NCBI GenBank assembly: GCA_009760855.2
Contig: WPIO01000006.1
Location: 12,104,001 to 12,168,000, forward strand
Reading direction: 5' to 3'
DNA: 64,000 nt
Source: Cristatella mucedo
Taxonomy: Eukaryota; Bryozoa; Phylactolaemata; Cristatellidae
The translations under genes were made by a program, and so were the position numbers. The notes below the pieces were generated by a model, which was not told where the DNA came from, did not search any database, and saw nothing but the letters and a program-made list of their open reading frames with translations. Of this stretch, positions 25,188 through 35,859 are shown in pieces (position 1 is the first letter of the stretch; each line of letters begins with the position of its first letter).

Positions 25188-27074
25188 CATGTGCACGTAT
25201 GCACGCAAGCGCCCACACACATACGCGCACCAAAACACACACACACACACACACACTTGCGCATGCGTGCAAAAACATATACACACACACACTTATATGC
25301 ACAAACAAACTTGCTGCTGCTACCGTGCCACTGCTAGTATGCAGCTGGTAGCAGCCCAGTGGCAAGCTCTGTGGCTGCTCACTTCTTTGCCCAAGTATGT
25401 ACCCTTCTGTCTCACTCTCAAATTCATACACCAAGGACGGTGTGCATTCTAGCTTTCTAATATTTTGCTCACTCTTTCTAGTTCGTATCTACGTATGTAT
25501 GTATGTATGTATTGTATGCCGGCTCCTGACTTGTGACCTTAAGGCTCTCTGCTGTGCGAACAAACGACACTCTTGTCAGTAGAACTCTGAAATACAGCAA
25601 CTAGTGAAGCAGGCCCCGTGGTAAAATGTCCGGGTGCCAACCGGTGAAGCCAACCTAGCTCACTTTTAAAGGGTGCTTCCCGTGAGCTCGGCACTCTTTT
25701 GATGGCTCCGGTATCCATCCCGGCTTTAAAATGCACCCAAACCGAGCCCTTCGTGCCCAATAATGTTTGTTTGGACTGGTAATGCCATCCAATAGAACAT
25801 CGTTTACTTTACCTACATGAGCCTTACGACCCCACTGGCAGGGGCTTCTTCCTCCTGGTAGCAAGTTTAAAAGGTCATCGGGTCAGGCATGTGCCTGCCT
25901 AGAACAAGGAAAAATGGAGGGACGAGACCAAAGAGACGAGTGCTGACATGCAGCCTGTCTACTAGTGCTGAGCAGCGACATTGCCATTTGGTCTACTCTC
26001 ACTGGTCGTTCAGGACATAAAGGATTCCTTGGACATTCAGGTCCTAAGACCTGTCTCGCAACTCTGGACGTTGCAGGTTGTAGCGACAGAGAGTAAAGTA
26101 AGAGGGACATGTCTATTGCTGCTTTGGAAGTTGAACTCCCGACCTCTGACACCAGAGCTTAGTTTCTCGAAGCCGATTGCGATTGGTAGGCCTCCCCTGT
26201 TTACCGACCAAGAGGAGCCACCCTGTACTAAGCTGTCGTAAATTATCAAGGACTGTCTATTGCAGAAGCTATCACGAAAAGTCCTGACTCGGCAACCGGA
26301 AAAGCCAGCGCACCAATCCGCTTTCATAAGCTCTTACTGCTGTGCCAAAAGCGCTCGAAAACCTCGACTGTTCTACTGCTTCTACCAGTAACTACTTTGC
26401 ACTTGCAGATGGCTCCATCTAATGCAGTTTTCATGCGCAGGGCGTTTAGAATGCAGCCAAGATTCCCGTAGGACGAAAGGCTCGAAGTCATCGACTGGCA
26501 TTGATGGCGCACTGCCACCGCACTATGCCGACGTAATGAGTTGGCTCATTCTCGAACGAGTAGAAAAAGGAAGATTCTCGTCCCTGCTCGGTGCACCTTC
26601 GCCTGGGGGAATAACGTTGCGGCTGCTGCCAGTACTATCGACTACGGCAGCCGTGCAGCTATCACATTGCGGCTCACGGCCGCGTTCTCTTTCCTGCTCA
26701 GCCTCGGCCATCTCATTTGGATGCAAGCCATCTGCGATTTATTCAATGAGGCTTATGGTAATTACTGCCAGTTAATGGCACAAGGAAGCAGCACAAGTGG
26801 CAGCCATCACGGCAGCCGCTCGAGCTGCCGTCTGGGTGCCAGGAGCAGCCCTGCAGCTCACTGGCCAAGCGTGCACGGCTGCACGGTCGCTTCTTCTGCT
26901 TCCTGTTGTCTCCTCTCGCTCGCCGCGTGGGAACATCGTTCGGTCCTCTCGACGATCCTCCATCCTCGACGCCGGCTTGGCGTCGGCTCGAGCACAAAAC
27001 GCGATGTAGGAGGTGGCTGCTTCGCCGGATGTGCCGATTGCCGAAGAGCACAATAAACAGAGACGCGGTACCCC
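23883..27074. other. unrecognised; pyrimidine-rich and CA-rich patches
   Basis: A CTCTTTCC-rich part lies at 24070-24480, a (CT)n run at 24891-24932, broken (CA)n runs at 25155-25290 and ATGT repeats at 25490-25510. Two overlapping opposite frames at 26541-27144 (171 and 133 aa) lack motifs and are not called as genes. Confidence 0.4.
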
Positions 27075-27464
27075 CATCACACCAGCTCCAGCCTTCTCGT
27101 GCCCTCAGGTCCTGTATGGACACTACATTAGCTGTTTCATTCATCCTCTGACAGACGGTATAATATTTGAATAGAATAAAATTATAATTTATAATGTATT
27201 ATATAAATTATAAATTATAATTTTATTCTATTCAAATATTATATTTACATTGATAATAATTAAATTATATATTAATTATATTATTATCTTAATAATAATA
27301 TAAAATATTCTTTATTTTATCTATTATATTATAATATAATATTTATATATACGTATATTTATATTAAAAAAAGCGTTCATCGCACCAGCTCCAGCCTTCT
27401 CGTGCCCTCAGGTCCTGTATGGACACTACATTAGCTGCTTCATTCATCCTCTGCTGAAAGACGG
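27075..27464. repeat. direct repeats flanking an AT-rich palindrome
   Basis: An ~84-bp unit (ACCAGCTCCAGCCTTCTCGT...) at 27075-27158 recurs at 27378-27464 with few changes. Between them is about 220 bp of almost pure A/T. It begins with a perfect 37-bp inverted repeat: arms 27159-27195 and 27207-27243, 11-bp loop. Confidence 0.9.
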
Positions 27465-27570
27465 TTGGCGACAGAAGCCTTTGCTCTGCAGGCTCGAGAC
27501 TGTGGTACTCATTTCCACAATTCTAACGCAGCGACATGTACTCTCCTGCTGCTGACTAGGGCACATCCTT

Positions 27571-27601
27571 GCCCGCCCCAGCCGTGCTGGCTGGGGCGGG
27601 C
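27571..27601. repeat. GC-rich hairpin
   Basis: A perfect inverted repeat GCCCGCCCCAGCC / GGCTGGGGCGGGC with a 5-base loop; a flanking T-A pair extends the stem to 14. Confidence 0.85.
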
Positions 27602-27667
27602 AGGCGGTGAAAAGAAGGAGCTGACGCCGGATGCAAGAGGTGACTCCTAGGATGCCCAGGTCTTAGG

Positions 27668-27800
27668 GCTAGGGGTGAGTTGCTTTCACTTCACGGCCGA
27701 GGTCGTGGATTTGAGTCCTGCGGAGACACCCTCTACTGACCTGCTCACAGTTGGTGGCTGCAAGAGCCTCTTCTGCCTCTGGATCGACCGACCTTAACTT
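27668..27800 (+). mobile_element. SINE family 1 remnant
   Basis: GAGTTGCTTTCACTTCACGG, GAGGTCGTGG and a box B-like GATTTGAGTCCTGCGG follow the family-1 order. The rest is strongly diverged (AGAGCCTCTTCTGCC). Confidence 0.5.
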
Positions 27801-28240
27801 TACTTCAAGCCGACATTGGCTGGCTGATGTGCTGCACCTTTAGGATTCAATAGACTAAATTCATAGGCAGCCGACCACAAGCTATTCACGGTGCTTCGTG
27901 ATTGGCCCATTCATAGTTACCTGTAGAATTTGAGCCACACGTCAGGATGCATGTGGGCAACCTCAAACTACCACAAGTAAGACAAAGGACTGCAGCCATT
28001 GGTGTAGGGAAGCAGCTAACGGCCGGAAAGCCACGAACCACATCAGGGGAGTAGAATGCCAGATTCTGGGCTGAGCACTGTCGGGGCAGAGCTTGGTGCT
28101 GCCTGAGCAAGCTTGAGGGAGTAGGCAACCGAAGCAAGCAAGCTAAACCAAGGCTGCTAAGCTAAGGCTCTCACACGAGAAAGCAAAATCTGGCTGAGAA
28201 CATTTCGTTTCGTGTTTGTGACCGAGAATAAGAGAACAAA

Positions 28241-28241
<1 letters not shown>
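27801..28241. other. unrecognised, no gene seen
   Basis: No motif was found. Confidence 0.35.

Positions 28242-28304
<63 letters not shown>
28242..28304. repeat. (GA)n microsatellite
   Basis: A GA run of about 30 units ending in GGGGGAGGG. Confidence 0.95.
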
Positions 28305-28306
<2 letters not shown>

Positions 28307-28317
28307 GAGGGAATATT

Positions 28318-28925
28318 ACTAATGATACACTCCATAAAGCTTCCTCAGAGAATTCAATCTCTTTCCCGGCACTTTACATTTGCTGCAAAGAAAACACGAT
28401 CGACTGGTTAGTGGTAGCTTGCACAATAAACAACAAGAATAGCATGGTTAGTAGTCACTTGCACAGGGCCAGCATGCAAGTATGGTTAGTGGCAGCATGC
28501 ACAGTGTCAGCACGCATAAGTGCATAAAGGTCGAATCACAGGGACCCACTAAATGCTGTCGTGAATGGATGGGTTTTTAGTTTCTTTTTAAATTTGATTG
28601 AGTCAGACGTTGTGACACAGGTCGAAAGTGAGTTCCAGGCTTTGGGAGCATACGAACTAAAGGCACGGCCTCCGAAGGATTTGAGGTGTGTACGAGGTAC
28701 AGATAAGCGATCAGATTCCGAAAGTGAGTGGTACAATGCTTAGCCTGGTGGGGGAGTAGATCTGATTGGTAGGTTGGAGCCAAATAATGAAGGAACCTGA
28801 AAATGAGTGACAACACCTTGAAGTCGATGCATTGCTTGACCGGGAGCCAGTGAGGTTTGCAAGAAATGGTGAGATGTGGCAACTTTGCCTCACAAAGATC
28901 AAGCAAAACAAGCAGAGAGACTTTA
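28318..28925 (-). mobile_element. LINE 3' end with C-terminal ORF, CR1/L2-type
   Basis: On the minus strand a 109-aa frame (28577-28906) reads PHLTISCKPHWLPVKQCIDF and [20 protein letters not shown]. It then shifts frame to the one holding [20 protein letters not shown] and HPFTTAFSGSL (stop at 28536). The UTR and antisense hairpin reach 28340. The frameshift makes it defective. Confidence 0.8.
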
Positions 28926-29448
28926 CCTAAGTCTGCAATCCTGGGAGGTCATTATAAAACTGAGGCCAGTTCTGCGAAGTGAGATTGTGCCTCATAGCCA
29001 TAGATTATTACTTAGGCGATTACCAATCTTCATAATTCAGAAAGCACCAAGTATCGATACCGGCAGTCGTAATTGGGTTGCTGTAGCATGCCAGCGTTTC
29101 AAAGATATTGTAAAGTAGTTCGCTACAACACTACTCTAATAGATTAAGCGGATTAACCGCCAAGCAGAAGCTTCATTTTCTCGAATTACACGAGTAGCCT
29201 ATAATTATTATATAATAATATAATAATGTGTTTATAATAATATAATATAATAATTATATATTACCTATATTATAATTGTCTAGCCAATAATTAGCATGCA
29301 TGATCCAGTTTCTGCTCCTGTGGTAAGAAATGATCGACATTTTCTCAAAGTCCTTTCTCTGTTCTTCTTGATGACATGACATGTTGCTTGGCCAGCTGAT
29401 CCCACGTTTGGTACTGCCAGTACGTGCAGTTGGCCAGTTTTGCCCGCT
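28926..29448. other. unrecognised; AT-rich patch
   Basis: A TAATAATATAAT-rich patch lies at 29205-29275. No gene signal. Confidence 0.4.
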
Positions 29449-30013
29449 GCTGACCTCATTCGGCTGTGCTACTGCAGCCAGCAGAGCTTTGGCAGCTCAT
29501 CAGGAGTCCTCAACCAAATTGGAGAGCATCGCAGCAGCCTCCGCTGGGCAGCATGCATAGGGGCCGCATTGCAGACCAGGCTGAAATCTGGCTGCACCTG
29601 GTTGCTACCAAATCCCAAGCAGCTGCAATGGCAGCCGTAGCTGAGAGGCAAAATATCGTTGGAATAACGCTCACTTGGCTGCACACTAGGTAAGGCGGTT
29701 GCTTTCATGACCTCGGTCCCGAGGTCGTGGGTTCGATTCCTGCGGTGGGCGATTCTTTATCGCCACTGCAAACGGTGGTGATAGCCGTAAAGGCTCTTCT
29801 GTCGCTATACAAAAAGAGGCTGTTTAATCAGCTAGGATTTATTTATTATTTATTTATTATTTACTTCTTAGGCCCTTGAGCGATCCCCGACATGAGAAGT
29901 GAAGAGGGCATGAGAGCAAACGCCAGCAAGCCCGAGCAGTGATGGATCTGCTTATCTGGCCCCTTAGCCGGCAGGCATGAAAATTTGTGGTACAAGCTAG
30001 ATCGAGAATGCCA
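29449..30013 (+). repeat. 566-bp dispersed duplication, copy 2, with SINE core
   Basis: This is the near-identical partner of 22688-23253, in the same orientation at a distance of 6.76 kb. Homology begins at GACCTCATTCGG and ends at GATCGAGAATGCCA; the flanks differ completely. Confidence 0.9.
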
Positions 30014-30122
30014 GGTGACACTTCAGCATGCCTACCACTGCCAAAGGAATCATGTGAAGCAGCTGTGCCATCAGATGTAACAGAAGCATCAGAGACTGCT
30101 CTAGTCAGCGGAGTAGCTGGAA

Positions 30123-30203
<81 letters not shown>

Positions 30204-30425
30204 TAGTAGTGTCAGCAGGACTAGGAACAGGAGTAGGAGAAACAGGAGCAGAAGCAAGAGCAGCAGCTGAGTGGTTAGAGACAGAATTGGGAGGACGAGA
30301 AGAGAAGATGAATGATGATGATGATGATGGGGAGGATGAGGATGAAGATGAGAATGATGATGAGGATGAGTAGAAAGATGAGGATGAGGAAGCAGGAGCG
30401 ATGGCACAAGTAGGACCAGCTTATT
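30014..30425 (+). repeat. (GCA)26 tract and GAT/GAG-rich tract
   Basis: A pure GCA run lies at 30125-30202, and a GATGAT/GAGGATGAG-rich run at 30308-30385. A plus-strand frame through both (29987-30373) would give poly-Ala followed by an acidic tail. Because Ala is encoded only by GCA and the frame starts inside the duplicated segment, it is treated as a repeat artefact, though an exon cannot be excluded. Confidence 0.85.
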
Positions 30426-30429
30426 ACTA

Positions 30430-30958
30430 AGCATATGAGAGATCAACATCAAACCATTTCTTGCCGACCTGCATTGGCTGCCAGTCAAGCAAAGTAACGA
30501 CTTCAAAGTTTGTCACTCACCTTTAGGTCCCTTCATTCTTTGGTTCCAGCCTACCCATGAGATCTACTCCCCCACCTGGCTAAGCATCGTACCATCTGCT
30601 TTCGAAATCTAATCGTTTACCTATACCTGGTACAAACCTCAAATCCACCGTAAGACCGTGCTTTTAGTTCGTATGCTCCCAAAGCCTGGAACTCACTCCC
30701 GACTTGCATCACGACATCTCCAGCCTTGTCGACATTTAAAAAGAAACTAAAAATGCATCTATTTGTGACAGGATTTAGTGGCTCCCCGTGATTCGACCTT
30801 TATTTGCTTATTCGTGCCGACACTGTGCATGCTGCCACTAACCATGTTATTCTTGTTGTTTATTGAACATGCTTCTACTAACCATTCGATCGTGCTTCCT
30901 TTGCAGCAAATGTAAAGTGCCTAGAAAGAGTGAGTTCTCTGAGGATGCTATATCAAAT

Positions 30959-30990
<32 letters not shown>
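30430..30990 (+). mobile_element. LINE 3' end, CR1/L2-type
   Basis: Reads [11 protein letters not shown] near 30460, then SLTFRSLHS-like and PKAWNSLPTC-like segments in shifting frames, then the UTR. The weakened hairpin (AAGTGCC...GGATGCT) and (ATT)n tail follow. Several indels are present. Confidence 0.8.
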
Positions 30991-31267
30991 AGATGAATAC
31001 CAGCTTGCATTTCACATTCATGCAAATTGGCCGATTGTGCTTTGATGAAGGAAAAACAAATATCTGTATGGGCGTACGTGCGTGCACATGCGTGTTTGTA
31101 TGTGATACTAATATCCGATTAGGCTATGTAACACAATTGGTCGCTCCTCCAAAAACCTTTGGTTTTGTGATGAGAAATGTTAAGCATGGAAATTTATCCG
31201 TTTTCAATACGAAAATGGACTAATGGGCATCTTTTGGTTGTCTGACAAATTAAAAAATGAATCAAGA

Positions 31268-31269
31268 TA

Positions 31270-31336
<67 letters not shown>
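31268..31336. repeat. (TA)n microsatellite
   Basis: A pure TA run of about 32 units. Confidence 0.95.
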
Positions 31337-31337
<1 letters not shown>

Positions 31338-31714
31338 AATAACCACAAATAACGTTGAAGGATTATCTCTCGAGATTTAAGATAATACTGGAGTCAAGTT
31401 CAGGAGTCAGCCCGCCCATGTGTAGTCACTGCGTTCTTGTTCTACTGTCCCTGGCAGCAGCATTGAATCTCCAGTAAATTCTTGTAGATGCTCCTAAGTC
31501 CCCATGTTCTACTTCAATTTATCAAGATCACGGTCAAAGATATCGTCTTTGAAGGACATGATGAAGCCCCCCCCCCCGTTCCATAGTTCTTCACCATGAT
31601 CTCAGCCAGCTCTAAATCGGTTTCCACCTTATGATTGCCCAGAACACCCCGACCCACTGTGACGGAACTGTTCAAGCCACTTTCTTCTTACTAGTGAGCT
31701 TCTAGGGAAATGTA
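31337..31714. other. unrecognised, no gene seen
   Basis: Contains a C12 run at about 31566. No motif. Confidence 0.35.
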
Positions 31715-32140
31715 TTGCACTAAATGATCTTTAACTGTTTGCCTATACCTCGTACAAACCTCAAATCTTTTGGAGACCCTGCATTTAGTTCGCATGCTCC
31801 CAAAGCATGGAACTCACTCCCGACTTGCATCACGACATTCCCCAAGTTGACCATATTTAAAAAGAACTTTAAAACACACCTGTTTATGACAGCATTTAGT
31901 GGGTCTGTGTGATTCATCCTTTATGTGCTTATGCATGCTGACACTGTTGCATGCTGCCACTAACCACACTTGCCTGCTGACCCTGTGCATGTCACTCCTA
32001 ACCATGCTATTCATGCTGTTTATCAAGCATGATACCACTCACCATTCGATTGTGTTTCTTTTGCAGCAAATGTCGAGATCATCTAGAAAAGAGATTGAGT
32101 TCTCTGAGGGCGTTTTATCAAGAGCATCATGATTGCTATC
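31715..32140 (+). mobile_element. LINE 3' end, CR1/L2-type
   Basis: A 62-aa plus frame (31724-31912) reads [20 protein letters not shown] and FKKNFKTHLFMTAFSGSV, the family C-terminus with an intact stop. The UTR and terminal hairpin (GAGGGCGTTTTATC) follow. 5'-truncated. Confidence 0.8.
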
Positions 32141-33490
32141 GTTATCTTCTTTATGACACGGTCCCACTAAGACACAGCTTTGACCTGTGTCACAGACAGC
32201 TTCGAGCTGGAGTTGCAAAGGTATACTCACTACCTCAACTGCTCTCCTGACTCTGCTATGCTTCCCACTTTCTCTTTGCTCCATGAGACAAAGTCTGTTG
32301 GCTACCGAATGCGTACCGAAAGCCGCTCCTTAGGCTGTGAGTGCGCAATACAAAACTCACCTGCATAACACCCACATAGTCTTTATGACTTTGTGGAGTT
32401 ACAGACGCAGATACACATAAATGTTGCTGGCTCCTTATCTAGAGCTGTGACAAGTTGTTTCATATGGCCCAAAGTGATGTGGTAACCATGGTATGGAACA
32501 CCTTCCAGAGTCCGGCAGAGGTTACCCAGTGACAGTGTGGTTCTCCACATAGAACTCGTCCACTGTAGCCAATTCCACCTATGGACCTGGATCCCTGCTG
32601 CCCCAAAGGCAAAGATAGCTAGGTAACTTGGTTAAACTGCCATGGAAACCAACCAGGAGTGCCATCGTTTGAAGCCTCCAATAGCTTCCAAGCCAAATTC
32701 ATCGAACCTCAAAGTATGCTAGCAAGGTCTGGACACTTGCTGTGATCCTCTTTGAGGTGGATTGAGTGATCCAGAGCACGAGACTCATGGTACATGTACC
32801 CATAACGGAGACGCCATTTGCACGGCTTCGGAGCTCCTGGTTGAGTTTTCAATTAAGAGACTTTACTCATTTTGATTGGAGACTGTCCCAATAGGTTTGA
32901 GGAAACTAGTCACACTGTGGCAGAACCAAGCAGGGCCCCATTTATATGGGTGAAGAAGCTTGGGAAAGCTTTTACAATGCTTCCTCTAATCTGCGACTGT
33001 CGCACTTTAATCCAACCAGTTCAAATGGCTTCAGGCAAGGCATCAAAAGCTCGCCATTCGACTTGACGTGAGACGAATATATCTGATAAAGTCGCTAAGG
33101 CCTTTTTTGGTTGGGTCAGTGTGGGCGTCTCCCTCAGCTCCGCTTCTGAAACTATCGTCTGGATTTACAACTCGTCTGGATTTACAGCAACGTCTTCCTT
33201 GCTCTCTGATTTGCTGTTCTCTTCTGAAGACATCTGGCCTTCTCTATTCGGAGTAGTCGATACCAGGAGCTCTGGGCAGTGTAGCACCGGTTAGATGGAT
33301 GAAAGAAGGTTTACATGTGTTGCGGCAGACGCATTCTTACCAGTCCGATGCTTGGAACGGTCGGTCCGACAGAAGTAGCACTCCTGCTGAGTGGTCAGAG
33401 GCTCCTGCCAATTTCTGGTGCAAGCAAACTTCGCGGCTCCCTTTTTTCTTTTTCTTTCTTTTTCTTTTTTTTCTTTTTCTTTCCTTCTTC
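32141..33490. other. unrecognised; T/C-rich patch at the end
   Basis: No gene signal was found in 32141-33437. The stretch 33438-33490 is a CTTTTT-rich patch next to the LINE at 33.5 kb. Confidence 0.35.
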
Positions 33491-33494
33491 GGCA

Positions 33495-34326
33495 TTCTAC
33501 AAAATAAAATTCGGGCTTGTTTAGATAAGGATACCACGTCCAAGTTGGTCCATGCATTCGTGACATCTCGTCTCGACTTCTGCAACTCACTGCTCACTGG
33601 CCTACCAGCATGTGCGATCAGGCGATTGCAGCTGGCTGGTGCAAAACTCCGCAGCTAGGCTTGTCTGTCGTGAGCTTCGCAGTTGCCACATTACTCCACT
33701 TCTCACCGACCTGCACTGGCTACCAGTCAAGCAACGGATTGACTTCAAGGTTTTGTCGCTCACTTTTAGGTCCCTTCCTTCTATGGCTCCAGCCTATCTC
33801 TCCGACATGCTCCCCCATCAGGCCAAGCATCGTACCACCCGCTTTTCGGAATCCAACAGTCTAGAAATACCTCGTACAAACCTTAAATCCTTTGGAGACC
33901 GTGCATTTAGTTGGTATGCTCCCAAAGCCTGGAACTCCCTCCCGACCTGCGTCTGAACATCCCCTGACCTGACCACATTTAAAAGGAACTTAAAAACATA
34001 CCTATTTAGGACAGCATTTAGTGGGTCCCTGTGATTCGTTCTTGATGTGCTTATGCGTGCTGACACTGTGCATGCTGCCACTAACCACATTTGCATGCTG
34101 ACCCTGTGCATGTCACCCCTAACCATATTATTCATTTTGTTTGTTTTTCAAGCATGATTTTACTTACCATTCATTACCATTATTATTATTATTATTATTA
34201 TTACCATTATTCATTACCATTCATAGCATTTCCCTTTGCAGCAAATGTAAAGCGCCTAGAAAGAGATTAAGTTCTCTGAGGGCGCTTTATCAAGTGCATT
34301 ATTATTATTATTATTATTATTATTAA
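33495..34326 (+). mobile_element. LINE 3' end with C-terminal ORF, CR1/L2-type
   Basis: The copy begins near KIRACLDKDTTSKLVHAFVT and reads [20 protein letters not shown]. After a 1-bp shift it continues in 33612-33956 ([40 protein letters not shown]), ending at an early TGA after LPTCV. The rest of the ORF, UTR with an internal (TTA)n expansion (34180-34203), hairpin and (ATT)n tail follow. A relatively young but inactive copy. Confidence 0.85.
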
Positions 34327-35859
34327 AAAAGGATATTGCAATAATGAATGAACAGAGCTATTTAACACATGATTAGTTTATTTCATTAAAGGAATGACAA
34401 TTTTAAAATGTGCAATTTTGAGTTAGAATGTTCCATCTTAACTTGAAGACCTTTCTTCCAGTTCTTACTGGTGAGCCGAGGTACCTGGCGTTTGTCCTGA
34501 TTCCGGCAGGCATGCCGAAATATGCCTTTATGTATCTCACCCATTTTTCAGATGCTTCAGTGGTGTACTTTTCCACATGTTTCCTCATTGATAAATTGGC
34601 TGCAGATGTAGCAAAATGCAAATGCACATGATCCGTGCAACCTCTTGATATGATATCAGGAAAATTCTGAGATGTATCCACTTATGGAGCTGTAACCAAA
34701 TTGAACCTGTGAGCTTAAGGCTCCTGGAATTGTACTAATATTTTTATGTTACTTTACAAAATGTTAATAAGAAAGGTATTATAATGCGATGTATTAATGT
34801 ATACAACAGCTGATCAGATCGTTGGCCCTAATGACTTCGTCTAGCGTATGGCCAACAATAAAGATAGATACTTTAATACTGAACAGTTTTACTTCTTCTA
34901 CGAAAACGTGATTTATTTTTATTGCAGTACAATTTAATAATTTTATAATGTACTAAATATATTGTTTACAATTTTTTAGCTCTACCATTTGCCCATCCAT
35001 GTACCAGAAATTTTCTAGAAAATAAGTAAATTTCAAAGCCTGCAAATGCAAAGTTTTGGGTAATAATGGCCATTTTTTTTTATTTTTTTAGAGGCACGGC
35101 ATTGTAAAATAACGCTAAATTTCCAGAAACAGACATAACACTATTTTTACAATTCTATTCATTCCATTCTTCATCTCACCTTCCTTGCTTTGATATAGAA
35201 TTTGCTACCGATACGTTCAAGTGAAGGGGTCTTTTTTGAAATAGTCTTTGTTCACTCATCTTTAAATGATTGCATTCTTGGCCTGGGCAAAGGTAGTCTT
35301 TATGCATTCATTTGAGTCATTTGGGTTTTGTATGACATTCTGAGCAGAGGAAGTCAAAGTCAATGACTGAATACAAGCCAAAACGCGTTCTACATCCTTG
35401 ATAAGATATATCTTTAGGTCATAAATGTGTTTTTTTTTCACTACTAGTGGTTTTATCAGGCAAGAACGAGTTCCTTGATCTTAACCCTGAAACTCAATAG
35501 TGGGCCCTACGCATAGCTGTCACTGAAAATCTCTATCACTGAGATCTCTCAGGCACGGCTGACGATCATGCTTTTGAGGAAAGCACATAGAAGCTCAAAT
35601 AGTATTTGGAAATCAAGTCTCTTCAGTAGTCCTCAGTAAAAATTACTGACTATAACATCATCATGTTGCTTGTGTTGACAAGCCTAGCTTGGATCTCGAG
35701 ATTCGATCCGGTTCAGAAGTCCGAACTGAAGCCAAAGGCTTAACAACCCAGTGCAATTATTTGCCGCAGTACTAATCTCAAACCGCTAGCTCCAGCAGGA
35801 ATTTGAACGTGTCACATATATTTTGCACAAGAGGCGTTGTTCATTCACGATATGAGATA
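34327..35859. other. unrecognised AT-rich stretch
   Basis: Strongly AT-rich with many stops. A minus-strand 92-codon frame at 34403-34681 has protein-like composition and is listed separately. No repeat family was recognised. Confidence 0.4.
34403..34681 (-). pseudogene. possible coding remnant, unknown
   Basis: An open minus frame of about 92 codons with balanced, protein-like composition (HVHLHFATSAANLSMRKHVE, KAYFGMPAGIRTNARYLG) in AT-rich DNA where chance frames should be short. A stop lies just upstream and no ATG is present. It may be an old exon or a scrap of a mobile-element gene. No family was recognised. Confidence 0.25.

Noticed and set aside
26541-27144. Pair of overlapping genes of 171 and 133 aa
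   Set aside because: Opposite-strand frames over the same DNA with no motif, and both run into a direct repeat at 27.08 kb.
29987-30373. Poly-Ala/acidic protein gene
   Set aside because: Ala codons are all GCA from a microsatellite, the acidic end is a GAT/GAG repeat, and the start lies in a duplicated segment.
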